A DNA stretch of 64,000 nucleotides from Amoebidium appalachense. Lineage: Eukaryota > Ichthyosporea. Positions 1 to 20,246 of this stretch are shown here, in pieces. The stretch covers positions 3,782,001 through 3,846,000 of the forward strand of contig CAVNZM010000008.1 of NCBI GenBank assembly GCA_963693365.1, written 5' to 3'. The stretch's first letter is position 1; every line of letters begins with the position of its first letter. The notes beneath the pieces are model-generated. The model worked only from the letters and a program-made list of their open reading frames with translations. It did not search any database and was not told where the DNA came from. Both the position numbers and the translations under genes were made by a program.

Positions 1-123
1 ACTTGGACCGCTTCTAATGATTTTTTGCTATTTTCAAGTCTGGGCAATTTTGGCTTCCGGGCGATCGGCTCGGGGTTAACACACAATGCATGTATACCCG
101 CACTTATGCCCGCACCTGCCCCC

Positions 124-155
<32 letters not shown>

Positions 156-180
156 ACACCCGCCCGCACACACACACACA

Positions 181-400
181 CACATAGATGCACATACTCA
201 CACACACACGCGCATAGATGCACATACTCACACACACACGTGCATAGATGCACATACTCACACACACACACACATAGATGCACATACTCACACACACACA
301 CACATAGATGCACATACTCACTCACACACACACATAGATGCACATACTCACACACACACACACAGATGCACATACTCACACACACACACACCCATCTCAT
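181..400. repeat. Minisatellite of about 30 bp, roughly seven copies
   Basis: The unit contains ATAGATGCACATACTCA followed by a variable (CA)n. Copies differ slightly in the CA part (CGCG and CGTG variants). It begins next to a poly-C run at 126-140 and is followed by another at 427-454. Confidence 0.85.
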
Positions 401-518
401 ATGTGCACGTGCGCCCACTCATGAAGCCCCCCCCCCCCCCCCCCCCCCCCCCCCAGATCTCTCTGTCCCCTGGCACACACACACATGCATACGTGCGCAT
501 GGACAGACACGCAGATAT

Positions 519-582
<64 letters not shown>

Positions 583-584
583 CA
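519..584. repeat. (CA)n microsatellite
   Basis: An uninterrupted CA dinucleotide tract of about 33 units. The His-Thr and Val-Cys open frames over it are repeat translations. Confidence 0.95.
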
Positions 585-950
585 CCACACGCAGATAAAC
601 ACCTACAGACACACACACACACACTCCCTTCTTAAGTCTATCACTTCACTCAATGGTGTTGGTGTGCACTATACACCACCTCTGACACCCTTTCGCCACA
701 GACTTCATCCCCTGGCGATATATTTACATACATCCCTCCCTTCTCCTCCCCCCCCCCCCCCCTCCCTCCCTCTTCCAATGTGCAACCTTTGTGAATATAG
801 ACTGGCTGTGAGTGATCTGAAATCTTCTAATAGGAGAGTAATGACAACATCTTTTTTTGAATTTTCCCAGTTTTTTATAACGTGGTTTTCCTTGAGTCGA
901 TCAGTGGTGTACGTTGATTATGCGGACTTACGGATTCTGGTGGCTTGCAG

Positions 951-1818
951 GTGCCCTGGAGTGATTTACCCCCAATACTGAGGACCCTTCTACAACATCG
1001 AGCACATCAAACAAGTGAAGTTATGCGGAAATAAAGAATATTTCTGAGTTACGGCGTGTCCTTCAAGGTAGTAAACTGGATTTCCGGAAGGGCTTCATCA
1101 CAAACAAATTCCCAGAAGAAAAATTGGTGAAACCGGCCGGAGGAAAAGATGAATGGTTATCGTATGAGCAGTGGGACAGGTGAGATACCGCATGTCGCAC
1201 TGCTTTTGCGTGTGTGGCGTGTGTGTGTGCTTGCGTGTGAGTGTGTAATCGCACGCCTATTCGCATGTACTTGCACGCACGGCTGTGGGCATATGGGCAT
1301 GCGTGTCAGCGTCACATTTCTAACCCTGTTGTACTATCAGTGTTGGCACCCCTGTGGCTTGCAGCATTATAGATCAGGTTTGGCCCAATTCCTCTTCTCC
1401 TTTGAGCCAGCCACCCCCCTCCCCCCGCCCCCCGCCCCCCCCCCCCTCCCTCCCCCTTCGCGGGTGTGGATCTACGTTGTCCTCCTGTGTGAAAGGTAGA
1501 TGCCTAATATAGTCTTTTTATTGTCTTCATGCCTGCTCTCCAAACACACTCAAGTGAACTAGGAGTGCATACATCCGGGGGGGGGGAGGAGGGGGTGGGG
1601 GGGGTGGGGGGGTGGGGGTGTGCAGAGTGGGATAATAAACATGGTGACTCAAGAGCATGTGCATGCTCATACTGGCACGCAGACACACATGCAAATGCAC
1701 GCACCCCTAAACACGCACACACATAAAAACACACGCACGCGCGGGCACGCTCACACTCACTCACTCGCTCACTGGCTCACTCGCTCACTCACTCATTCAT
1801 TCATTCACACGTACACAC

Positions 1819-1908
<90 letters not shown>

Positions 1909-2333
1909 ACTCACACACTCACACACTCACACACACACTCACACACACACACACACACACACACGTACACGTACACGTTGTAAACAGTTGGACTAGTTAG
2001 GATAAGGCGGAGTACAACTGAATCAAAATAGAGACAGAGAACGGGTAGAAAGGCACACGCGGCCAGGTTGCTTTTACTATGGGCCGACTCAGTCTGTCTC
2101 AGACTTCACTGATGTGATCCCCGTACTGGGACAGCTTTCTTATATAGCCCCCAGGTTTCGGATCAAGGCCCAGGATTGGTTCATCCGCGGCCAGCACGGG
2201 TGGCAACATGCCATTCGTGGTTCTGGTGCGGTCCGAGCCAGTCAGACCTTCGTCCTATTCATGCAAACATCTTATTGGTTCACTTCGTTTATGTGGTATG
2301 CAGCGGTAGAACCATATATGGTTCACTTCTTAG
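951..2333 (+). pseudogene. Two exons of an unrecognised gene, first one frameshifted
   Basis: Exon A (951-1179) follows a TTGCAG acceptor and ends at a GTGAG donor. It reads well from VPWSDLPPILRT to SEVMRK, then meets TAA. One nucleotide out of phase it continues convincingly as KNISELRRVLQG through KPAGGKDEWLSYEQWDR. The switch lies at a short A run near 1027-1033, so a single missing A would explain it. Exon B starts at 2053 or 2067 and ends at 2333 before GTAAGAG. It encodes an aromatic-rich stretch (CFYYGPTQSVSDF, DVIPVLGQLSYIAPRF, QTSYWFTSFMWYAAVEPYM) that may include one membrane-seeking segment. A start at 2053 keeps phase with exon A, but that acceptor lacks a pyrimidine tract. No family is recognised. 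The ends of the gene are not visible, and the frameshift may be real decay or an assembly error. Confidence 0.4.
1824..1964. repeat. (CA)n tract between exons of the first gene
   Basis: A nearly pure CA repeat to about 1902, then CACACT-interrupted CA to 1964. It lies in the presumed intron between the exons ending at 1179 and starting near 2053-2067. Confidence 0.9.
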
Positions 2334-2475
2334 GTAAGAGTGATTCCTATTGGCGCGGACATAATATTTATATGACATTCATGACAAAGCACGAATCGTG
2401 TGCTATCAGTTCACATTCTTTAGTAAACATGTACAGCTCATGTGTACAGTTGTTTACACCCCCCCCCTTGTCGGG

Positions 2476-2513
2476 AGCCTGGTGGTGTCGTTAGACAAGC
2501 AAACCACCAGGCT
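2476..2513. other. Perfect 11-bp inverted repeat (hairpin)
   Basis: AGCCTGGTGGT (2476-2486) pairs with ACCACCAGGCT (2503-2513) across a 16-nt loop. It lies about 140 bp after the last recognised exon of the first gene and could be part of its 3' region or a mobile-element relic. Function is unknown. Confidence 0.6.
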
Positions 2514-2599
2514 GAGAAGCGATAAACAACCTTCAGCGAGAATTCTTGTGCGCCGAGCTGCTGGGCAGAACAGAGCAAGGACGTGGCATAGACTTGTTC

Positions 2600-4240
2600 T
2601 GAGTTTTCGTTTCGTGGCGAAGATTGTTGCAGAGTGTGCGTGCGAATTGTTCGCTTCGTCTCTGTGCTTGGCTTTTCTGTAGAAGTAATATTTTCCTTTT
2701 TGGGAATTTTTCCTTTTTAGGATACTCCCGCAGATTCGTTTTCAATTGCGACTAATTTGGTTGTGTGGATGAATGATCATACCAAACATTCGATAATGAA
2801 TATAACTCAAGCCTTAGGTCACTTCGTAGCTCAGGTAGTGGTGGATAGCTTCTTAGCCGCTGCCCCTTATCCCGGTTCTACCTTAAGACAATAAGGCGAG
2901 TAACCATGGCCAGAAAAGCCACTTCTTTCATGAACAAAGAGCACTTCTTTCCTCTCAGCTTTAACCCTGCATCATCGGAGCTGGGAAAAACATGAATAAA
3001 AATGCCCTAAGTGTTCTTCGTTGGGTGACATAAAGAAATATATCAGCCCGTCAGAACCAGTAAAAACCCGGTTCATAATTCATAAGAAGAGGGTAGGCAA
3101 GGCAAGCCTTCTTCAGAAAACACATGCTTCCATTCGTGAGCAGTTTTCGTATCCCATGAGCCAGCGATTTTCGTTGAGCAGGGGGATTCCGGGCACACTA
3201 CATTCTTCTGGAGGCTTGGCCTCACAAGAAAAGTCGTCACGGTCGCCCTTTCTTTTGTAAGCGACTTCGTGAGCGCGCTTCGTATTTTCATAACCTCCAG
3301 TGCAGTCTGTATGGTGCCCCATCCTCTGCTTCATTTGTAGGTGGCCCTACTGTTGGTTCTGTTCGTTGTGTGGAATACCAAAACCATTCGTGTTCGTGGA
3401 ACTGCTTTGTGCTGTGCCTTCTTTCGTGTTGGTGTTCATAAAGTTACCCCGCTCACACACCCTACTTCTTACATATATTAGATGTAAGTAGCTGCCTGGT
3501 GAGTGTGTGGTTCGTGTTCATTGGGCTCTTCCGTTGCTTCCTGAGAAGAGTATTTCGTTTTAGCAGAGGCACCCAATAAGGCAGCTTGCTGGGTTGTCTC
3601 CCGCCTGTGCCCATTGGTGGAGTATGCACGTGCTAAATTGTTACAGTGTCATCGTATTGCAAGGGAATAACATGGTCACCTCCGTACCAGGGCCTAGGTA
3701 CACATGATGGTCCGATGTGTTAGTCAACAACACCTTGCATTCGTCTTCGTCCTCAATCACACTTTCTTCGCTAGTGGAGAGGTGGGATTCATTATTCGAA
3801 ATTCGAGCTAAACTGGTGACACTGTTGTGAGGGACGGTGCCCTTGTAACATTCTTTTATTTTCTTTATTCTGGTGGGGGTGTGCCGGCAGCAATTTTATT
3901 TTGTATGCGGGTATTCAAGGCTTTACAGCATAGTTCGTATGTTATAGTATTTGTACAGTATTGCCACACACTGGCGGTTACCTGTAAATTCGTACCCCAC
4001 AGCTTCGTTTGTTTCACATGCACGAACAAAAGTTCTGCATCGACTTTATTACATGCCTTCTGTGCACCAAGAGTGCAAGTTCGTTGGGACATGGCACCAG
4101 GAAGGGCCATGCATGAGGCATACGTTCGTAACGTGTTTAGCCTCAGGCATGCAGGCATAAACACGGTGAGCATTTGTGCAACCTGTGCGCTAAACTATGG
4201 GCATGCGGTATTCGACAAGAGCAAGGGATTCGAAGCATGC
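2600..4240 (+). other. Gene-free stretch rich in TTCG/TTCGT
   Basis: No long coding frame, splice-consistent exon or RNA gene is evident. The plus strand carries about 30 TTCG tetramers in some 1.6 kb, often as TTCGT, where roughly six or seven would be expected. The complementary CGAA occurs only a handful of times, so the enrichment is strand-biased. Past 4260 the sequence turns into poly-C. Confidence 0.5.
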
Positions 4241-4260
4241 ATGCGACTCCCTCTCTCTCA

Positions 4261-4516
4261 CTCCCCCCCCCCCCCCCCCCCTCTTCCCCCCCCCCCTCCC
4301 CCCCTCATCCCCCTTTTCCTCTTTGGACTCTATGACTCTGAGAAGACAAGCATGCACCCTACCGTCTCCTCCCTCCCCCCCTCCCCTCCCCCCTCCCCCC
4401 CCCCCCTCCCCCCCCCCCCCCATCAAATCATTCGAAACTTAAGTCCCAAACCCATTGCTCCCCCCCCCCCCCCCCTCGAACATGTAGGTACGGCAGCACA
4501 TTCTGATCCCCCCTCT

Positions 4517-4558
<42 letters not shown>

Positions 4559-4736
4559 TTCCCTGCTTTCTCGCTGTTATGTGTGGCGTTCCATGCCGTG
4601 GAGTGATATGAAATTTTCAACGTGGTGTGGAAGTTTGCCCACTAGTACCCTTCCCCTATTCTTCCCTCCTCTACCAATACGTCTTCCACTTGCTCCCCGC
4701 ACTCACACACCCCGCTTTCTGGGCCTGAACACAAGT

Positions 4737-4781
<45 letters not shown>

Positions 4782-4790
4782 TCCCCTCCT
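4261..4790. repeat. Series of poly-C tracts
   Basis: C runs interrupted by T-containing spacers at about 4263-4280, 4378-4420, 4460-4475, 4518-4556 and 4738-4779. Proline and glycine frames over this stretch are artefacts. Confidence 0.9.
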
Positions 4791-5092
4791 CCTCCCTGGC
4801 GCGTCTCCTTCTCTGCACTCACCTCCAGCCCCTTCTTGCTGCAAGGTTATTAAATACACATGAAAAGGTTTAACCCAAACAGCCCCCATCCCTCCTTCCG
4901 CTCTCTAGCGCTCATCGTCCCCTTCCCAAAATACTCTATCAAAGACATGTGCATGCCCTCTTCTTCGGCACATGTATGTAGTTGACTTACTTGCAGGTTT
5001 TCTGCAGAGCTTGGCAAGCCACGTACGGTTGGCTGCAAGGTGCCCCCCCACTAGGCCAGCTTCCTTGAGAAAATTACCAAGACCACCTGCAG

Positions 5093-5713
5093 GCAGCACA
5101 GCAGCAGGATCAGAACTTGGGGAATGGTGGCCCAGGTGTGGGGGGGGCAGCCCAGCAGGGTGCCGATGCACAGCCAGCATGCAGCCCTGCTGACCGGGAA
5201 AAGGCATTGCGCCTTTGGAGCCCGGGGCTTCTGGGTCGGCAGCGGATGGTTGAGGAGGATGCAGAGCACTTCGGGTTCAGCCAGGTGCAGAAGGTGCTTG
5301 ATGGCAAAGGAAACCCGACTGGGTGCTATGTAGGTGCGTGTGCTTGTTGTTGGATGGGCATGTAAGGTTGTGGCAATGGGCTCGAGGGCTTGTAGGATTA
5401 TGGGCACCATTGCGAACTAAGCTCAAGGGTGCCTGATATGAGTCATCGTATTTGTGTGTGGGCTTTCCCGGGGGGGGGGGGGGGGGGGGGGGGGGGGAGG
5501 GCATAGGTGTCGCTGTTTAGGTTGGCGCTCTTTACTGTTGGAGGGGCGTGGACTTTTTTTTTTTTTTTTGTATGTGTGGGTGTGGGTGTGGGTGTGGGTG
5601 TGTGTGTGTGTGTATGTGTGTGTGTGTTGGGGGGGGGGGGGGGGGGGGGGGGGGGAGAGGGGCCTAAAAACAATATGGTTTGAAGGAGTATGTGCGACCG
5701 GTTGGCTGGTGTC

Positions 5714-5793
<80 letters not shown>

Positions 5794-6167
5794 TGTGTGA
5801 GTCTGTGTATGTGTCTGTGTCTGTGTCTGTGTCTGTGTCTGTGTCTGTGTCTGTGTCTGTGTCAGTCTGTGTACGTGAAGTTGACTTGGATAGGTGGGCA
5901 GTAGAGATTTGTGTTCCTGAGGGGGCGTAGGCAAGGGTGAGGGGAAGGAAGACACCTGCTTATTATCTGCCTCTTGCAGTTCACGGTGGTGTTGCAGCAA
6001 GTGCAGACGATGGGGATGCGCTTGATGATCCCACTGGGTTCCGTGTTGTCTATGCCCGGTCTGATAAGAATGGGCGCATTGTCTCCTTCTCCTGTAGTTG
6101 CCCAGAGTACCGTGGGCGCAAGCGCAATGCCAAAAGCGATGGTTTTGTCCGATGCTTCCACTTCTAA
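5093..6167 (+). CDS. SWIM-type zinc-finger exons, putative 5' part of a mobile-element-like gene
   Basis: Exon 1 (about 5093-5333) follows a CTGCAG acceptor. It encodes a Gln/Gly/Ala-rich start, then a more ordinary segment (DREKALRLWSPGLLGRQR, VEEDAEHFGFSQVQKVLDG). Its donor G|GTGCGT joins in phase to exon 2 (5980-6167), which follows TTGCAG. Exon 2 encodes FRVVYARSDKNGRIVSFSC and then a zinc-finger pattern CSC-x17-CFH, matching SWIM (CxCxnCxH). SWIM domains are nucleic-acid or protein binding modules and occur beside transposase domains in several eukaryotic element families. A TAA falls one codon after the CFH. Either this is the true end, or the frame has decayed, or splicing from the GATG|GTTTTG site inside exon 2 joins in phase to the exon at 6621. 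Upstream exons are likely but unresolved. Confidence 0.5.
5716..5865. repeat. (GT)n followed by (CTGTGT)n
   Basis: About 38 GT units, then a hexanucleotide array of CTGTGT from about 5806. It sits in the intron between 5333 and 5980. Confidence 0.9.
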
Positions 6168-6229
6168 CCCCTTCAGATGTCTTTTTATACTGAGCTGCAG
6201 TTGCCCCATGCCGCATTTTCACAAGGTGT

Positions 6230-6321
6230 GGGTGGGTGGGTGGGTGGGTGGGTGGGTGGGTGGGTGGGTGGGTGGGTGGGTGTGGGTGTGTGTGTGTGGG
6301 GGGGGGGGGGGGGGGGGGGGG
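6230..6321. repeat. (GGGT)n array running into poly-G
   Basis: About twelve TGGG/GGGT units are followed by GTGTGTGT and a G run. Confidence 0.9.
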
Positions 6322-6469
6322 TGTTTGTGTATGTGCGTGCGTGTGCGTGTGTGTGCACGTGCGCACGTGCGTGTATGTGTGTGTGGGTTTTTGTGTGTGT
6401 GTGTGTGTGTGTGTGTTCAGCCCTTAGCAGCAGATAATCCTCTCACGTCTGCCTACCCCTCCCTCCCTC

Positions 6470-6508
<39 letters not shown>

Positions 6509-6620
6509 CCCTTCCGAGTGTGGCACGTTCGGCCCTTGCAATGGCACATCATCATCCCCCTAGCTGATGTTTGAAACATTCAAATCGTGTGTCCCTTATT
6601 ATAGACCCCACTATGGGCAG

Positions 6621-8814
<2,194 letters not shown>

Positions 8815-9178
8815 GTCCAGGGCTGCATGGGGGCTAGTTGATCTCTCCACTTAGTGTGGGCCTTTTTCGCACACCTCTATTTATTCTGCCTCTTTTCTGG
8901 GTTCTATTTTCTTTCTGCCTCTTTTCTGGGTCGTTGCTGTGTGAGTGTGTGTTTGGGAGGGGGGGGGGGGGGGGGGGGGGGGAGGGGAGAGAGGGGGAGG
9001 GGGGGGGGGGGGGAGGGATACTTGCTTGGATTCTTTCATTAGAAAGGCTTCTGCTGTCCACTAAGACTGCAAACTGGGCGCAAACTGGGGTGTAATATTA
9101 GACATTAGCTTCTTTTCGTACCCATGTAGATTCCCTTCCAGGCGAGACCCCCCGCTTGGAGGGGTTCTTTGTGATAGA

Positions 9179-9281
9179 TTTTCTCCTAAATTCGGCTAAG
9201 TTTGATTTAGTAGTTTTATCTTTGTCCTTCTTTTCTCCTAGATTCGGCTAAGTTTGATTTAGTAGTTTTATCTTTGTCTTC
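9179..9281 (+). repeat. Tandem duplication of a 52-bp unit
   Basis: Two adjacent copies (9179-9230 and 9231-9281) share ATTCGGCTAAGTTTGATTTA and the following TAGTAGTTTTATCTTTGT. They differ at one internal base and near the end. Confidence 0.9.
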
Positions 9282-9352
9282 TTGTCTAAGCGTCCACCCA
9301 AGTGAGGCATGGGTGTATAGTTATCCTATAAATCCGTAATATATATAGCTTG

Positions 9353-9371
9353 GGGGCGCCTGCGGCGCCCC
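9353..9371. other. GC-rich perfect hairpin
   Basis: GGGGCGCC-TGC-GGCGCCCC gives 8-bp perfect arms around a 3-nt loop, lying just after an ATATATAT stretch. It is a strong potential stem, but nothing nearby assigns a role. Confidence 0.6.
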
Positions 9372-9976
9372 TCGTCTAGTGTGTGGCCGTGCTGGAAAAC
9401 ACAGTAAGCCACACATGCACACGAGGGGCTGTGCTCCCGCCGTTTCCCAAAATATAGGCCGTGTAAACCTATCGCTGGGGAAGACGTGGTAGGGAAAACG
9501 GGGTAGGGGGGTCCATGGGTGAAAATGTATGCTGAAAAAAGAAAGCGTAAAGCCTGTTTTCATGATAAGTATAGTATAAATCATTGAGTGAAGTTTGCCC
9601 GGTACCCAGCGTGTCAGATGTATTGCCACTGCCTGTGCCCTCCCCCCCCCCCCCCCCCCCCCCCCCCCCCATCCTCTCTCGGCCTCCTTTCCTTCCAAAA
9701 CCTGCCTAGTGTGCCCTGAAAAGAGAGAGCCGGAGAGGCAACACATACACAAGAGAGGCGGGGGGGGGGGGGGGGGGGGGGGGGTCCACACTAATTTAAA
9801 CAATCGTATATACATATAACAAAAAGTAAATTATCAGTAATCCCACAACACATGCACGATACATTTGCAGCATGCACCGATTTGTGCACTTGGTTTGCCC
9901 GATAATTAAAACTTTCAGAGGGGCCAGAAGTGGAAGCTCCGTGTGTTGCCATGTGTGTGTGTCTGTCACACGGTGT

Positions 9977-10023
<47 letters not shown>

Positions 10024-10199
10024 GGGGAGGGACTGTGCAAGGGTAGCCTGACATCTATGAAATACTAAAAACGCAGCGCAAGCTACCAGCCAAGCTTGTT
10101 TGTTCACGTTTTTCTATTATATGGGGTACCGCGGCCCGATGCTGGAATACATGCCATGGGATTTTTAAATTTGAAATGTGCCACGATGGAGGGGCGAGG

Positions 10200-10242
<43 letters not shown>

Positions 10243-11723
10243 AAATATCGACGTCCCCCCCCCTCCCCCCCCCCCCCCCCCTTCTTTGAGGGGTGGTACT
10301 GGTAACTATCCCCCCACCCCCCCCCAACCCCCCCCCCCCCCCGGACCCCCCTCCTTCCCCTCCCATCAGCAGCACCGTGCCCCCCCCCCCCCCCCCCCCC
10401 CCCCCCGGCCCCCCGCCTGGGTATTAAATCCGGTGAGAGTATGTGTTTGTGTGTGTACACGCGATGGCCATGGGGAGACTGGTTGCGAGTCCCTCCCAGG
10501 CCTGCGAAGGGAGTGAGGGGACATCGGGGGAGGGAGGGAGGGAAGGGGGGGGGGGGGGGAGGGGAGGGGGAGGGGGAGGGGGGAGGGGCTGCTCTCTTGT
10601 GACTGTATGGTGTGTGCTTTGTTTCAACCGTTTACAATAAACCGTTATAGGTGTCATGATCGTTATGTATTGTACGGTGAGGTTAAATTCCGTGGCTGTG
10701 TAGAAATTCAGATGTCAATACCCCAGCAATACCCCCCAACGTGCACATAGTCATGGCATTGTGATACGCTGCAGCCAGTCACAGGCTTGCACATATGCAA
10801 CGTTAGATAACCCTAATAGCCAACTAAATAGGATCAGCAAAATTGTCGATATCGATATGCATTAAGTTTGCAGAGGCAGAGGTCGGTCTTGCAACTTGAG
10901 CCGAATAAAATAATAAGCCCCAAATAGGTGATATCCGTGCCTATGTGTGGTCTCGGTGAGCTTTGGTATTCTTTGTACCAGCAGCATACAAGTATGCCGT
11001 CGTATATTCTTGTATCCCGTATTTCCAATTGTTCGCCGGGGGGAGTGGGGGGGGGGGGGGGGGGGGGTCTTCCCTCCAACCAAAACTACTTTCAAAATCT
11101 TAAAGACGGACTCCCATTGGGTCAACTACGATGCGGCAAGATCTTTTGGGGCATCCCAAAGACATGGTGGTACTTTCAGTGGATATGTGGTTTTGGGCAT
11201 GGGGGTGGTGAATCGCCACTGCGCATAGATAGGAGTATGTTGGTCTTCAAGTACCGATATGCTTCTTCTAACAAATGTGTTGAACGCTAACCACTGAGCC
11301 GGGTATGTGAACATTTTGCACGGCTGGGTGGGTCTGCCGGTGTGCCCGGCACGTTTGGCATGCTGGTTGCGTGTGTGTGTGTGTGTAGGGGCTGTTTGTG
11401 GGTTTTAGGTTTCGGTGAGGCCGCCTAACTAACTTATTGTGTGCGTGTGGTGTTCTGTACATATGATGTGGCAGTGGTACGTGGCAAGTCAGTTTGGGGT
11501 GTGTGGGTGAAAGGGATATATAAGGGATTTTACCGAAAAATTTGACCTAGGGTTTTTTTAAAGTTTTTTCATGTTTTTTCGTGATCGCTTGAGCAGATCA
11601 AACGGCTTTGCTGGTATCTCAGTGTACGTGTGCAGGGGGTATAACAACACACTAACTGTGAAAACTTGGTGCATTTTGGTTGAACGGTTCCCAAGTTATT
11701 ACATTTTTAATTTCTTGAAACGT

Positions 11724-11759
11724 GCATAACGTTATACTCAAACCTGCATAACGTTATAC
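11724..11759. repeat. Direct repeat of a palindromic 14-mer
   Basis: GCATAACGTTATAC occurs at 11724-11737 and 11746-11759, 22 bp apart. The core ATAACGTTAT is a perfect palindrome, so each copy could be a dimeric binding site or a small stem. Confidence 0.6.
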
Positions 11760-12077
11760 AATTTTACTTAGTAAATGTAAATTTGCCTCAAAAAATTCGT
11801 TAAAGTGCCTTATATATGCTTGTGTAAATTAATCATAGGGCTGTTTTTATTATTATTATTATTATCATAGTGCGTGCATGCATGTGTGTGTGTGCGTATG
11901 CGTGTGTGCGCAGTGGTGGGGGGAGGCTGGGGCCCCCGGAGGGGGGGGAGGAGGAGGAGGGGAGGGGGGGGGGGGGGGGGGGGGGGAGAAAGGATCCCCC
12001 CCCCCCCCCCCCGCCCCTCGGTCCCCCTCCCCCGTTCCCCCCCCCTCCCCTCCCCTCTCTCCCCGCGGCCGGTCCCT

Positions 12078-12110
<33 letters not shown>

Positions 12111-12503
12111 CCACACACACACACACACGGGCGGCACCAACATACACCGCGCCATACTCTGTAGGTGCTATGGATGACAGGCGGTTTGCATAAGCACGAA
12201 TGAAAACAGTACAGCTGAAGCTTGAACATGCACAGGCAACGGAGCATATCGATAATGATCTCAAGTTATGCACTGTACCACTGTGTCACGAACGCAGCCA
12301 CAGCTGCATTGCCATGTTGTCTATCTTCCAGAAAACGTTAACGTGTTGCGCCTTGTCTTTCCAGTGCCTGACTGTCGCCTGAGTCACCTGAACTCGCACG
12401 GTTGACGACATTCGAGCCACGGGGGCGTCACTTGGTCATTTTCTCGGTCGCTGATTTGGCTTTCTTGCTTGTTCAAAAATCAAAAATCAAAGGACGTGGT
12501 GTG

Positions 12504-12666
12504 ATTGGCTGGATAGGCACCGCGTTGAAGAATACGCGGTGCGAGAAAAGCCAATAGCTGCTCTTGAAAATATCTAACCAATACTAATTGCGGATCTACA
12601 GCCTGAAATGGTTAGTCAGAAAGCAGATTTCTAGCATTCCACGGGTCTGGTGCAGGGTATATAAAG
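12504..12666 (+). promoter_or_regulatory. Putative promoter of the oligopeptide transporter gene
   Basis: An inverted CCAAT box (ATTGG, 12504-12508) is followed by two direct CCAAT boxes (12551-12555, 12578-12582) and a TATA box TATATAAAG (12658-12666). The spacing suits an RNA polymerase II promoter. A start near 12690 would give a 5' leader of about 470 nt, containing the (TA)n tract, before the ATG at 13161. An unseen intron in the leader is possible. Confidence 0.6.
12517..12542. promoter_or_regulatory. 8-bp inverted repeat in the promoter
   Basis: GCACCGCG (12517-12524) and CGCGGTGC (12535-12542) form perfect arms around 10 nt, between the first and second CCAAT motifs. It could bind a dimeric regulator; no factor is identified. 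Confidence 0.45.
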
Positions 12667-12757
12667 CACCCGTGGGGGCTCCTTTTTTCAGATTTTAGGG
12701 AGTCCTAAGGACGTTGTTTGTTTTTCGGAGAGCTGTTTACAGCTTCCAACACGTGTG

Positions 12758-12758
<1 letters not shown>

Positions 12759-12803
<45 letters not shown>
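12759..12803. repeat. (TA)n microsatellite in the presumed 5' leader
   Basis: About 22 TA units between the TATA box and the transporter start codon. Confidence 0.95.
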
Positions 12804-12806
<3 letters not shown>

Positions 12807-13160
12807 ACGATATATTAGCAAGAAAGCAAGACTTTTAAAGACATTAAACTATGCTACCTGCAGGCGTCCAGGCAGATTAGAAAGACACCGCTAAAAATAG
12901 CAAACTCATTTCTTTCCCCAATAAAGCTGGGTCTTGATGGTCTACCTATATTGAGTCTCAGATAAAAATCCAGTAGTTTTGGCGGTCCTTCTTCACTTTC
13001 CTTTGTGTGTCATTGCATTTATACACTTAAACACACTGTAGCTGGGACTGTAGCTATACATAAATCATTGACAAAGAAGAGCTCGCATGACAAAGTTTTT
13101 GAATTAGTCGAATTCCCACCACGGCAGCGGCTCCAAGGGCCGCCACACTCACCAGGCAAA

Positions 13161-19334
<6,174 letters not shown>

Positions 19335-20174
19335 ATTAAAATTTGGAGCATTTTATAAAGGCCCGTTTTAAATTTGTTAAATTTGTGTTTGCTAAGTCGA
19401 ATGATGATCTTCAGGACGTGGCTGTGGCCTCCGGGTTCAGAACACGACCGTCTTTTAAAACACTTTTGGCTTGTTTTTGTAGCTATCAGTTTTAAAAAGC
19501 ATAGAGTTGTTCGATTAAACCTTGACCCCACATGCTTTCTCTGACGCCTATTATGTATGTGACATGAGCTTCAGTTGCAAGAATCTCAGATCGACGGATA
19601 TGCTGTTACATGAGACCTTTTAACGTTAAAATTTCCTCTGTTAAGGCCCGAACAAGAAACAGTATAGCCCCATGGATTACAGTCATCAAAATGTGCCGGG
19701 GTGCAATAATATGCCATAAAAGGCATATTTTGATCAAGCAGGTGAACCTGTAGCACTCCCTTAAGTTTTTTTTTTTTTTTTTTTTTTTTTGTTTGGGGGG
19801 GGGGGGGGGGGGGGGAGGGGGAAGAGGGGGGGGGGTCGGGTAGTGTATAGATGTATGCGCGTCGCGTGCATGTATGCGTGTATGTGTGTGTGTGTGGGGA
19901 GGGGGGGGGGGGGGGGGGGGGGGGGGAGCGTACTGTGTGTGGCGCGGGCGTGTGTGTGTGCGTCTGCCTGCCTGCGTGTCTGGGTGTGAACTAGCGGGTG
20001 GTTTTGTGGGTGGTGGGCTGGTGTGTGTGTGTGTGTCATTGAGCCTGTGCATGTGTCCCTGAGCAAAAGTGTTTGGTTGTGCCACTTTGTAGGAGGGCGG
20101 GAAGGTACTACCGAGGGAAGGCCGTGTGGAAGAGGGCCGTGTGGAAGAGTGGGGGGGGGGTAGGGGGGGAGGGA

Positions 20175-20246
<72 letters not shown>

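Larger units (their letters stand above)
8815..12480. other. Intergenic region without a recognisable gene
   Basis: Contains many G and C homopolymers (for example 8957-9013, 9642-9670, 9991-10022, 10202-10241, 12001-12110), short CA/GT tracts and AT-rich spacers. Open frames here are mostly Pro/Gly repeat translations. A short frame near 11070-11228 looks slightly protein-like but has no splice support. Confidence 0.6.

Noticed and set aside
181-400. CRISPR-like array
   Set aside because: The units are adjacent minisatellite copies without unique spacers, in a eukaryotic genome.
25-981. Long His-Thr/Pro frame at the left edge and many similar Cys-Val, Gly, Arg-Glu and Ser-Leu frames
   Set aside because: They translate CA, GT, GA and G/C repeats in all frames and lack any non-repeat domain.
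2822-2885. Possible tRNA gene (TAGCTCAGGTAGTGG ... GGTTCTACC)
   Set aside because: A-box-like and B-box-like words are present, but no acceptor stem or anticodon arm could be paired.
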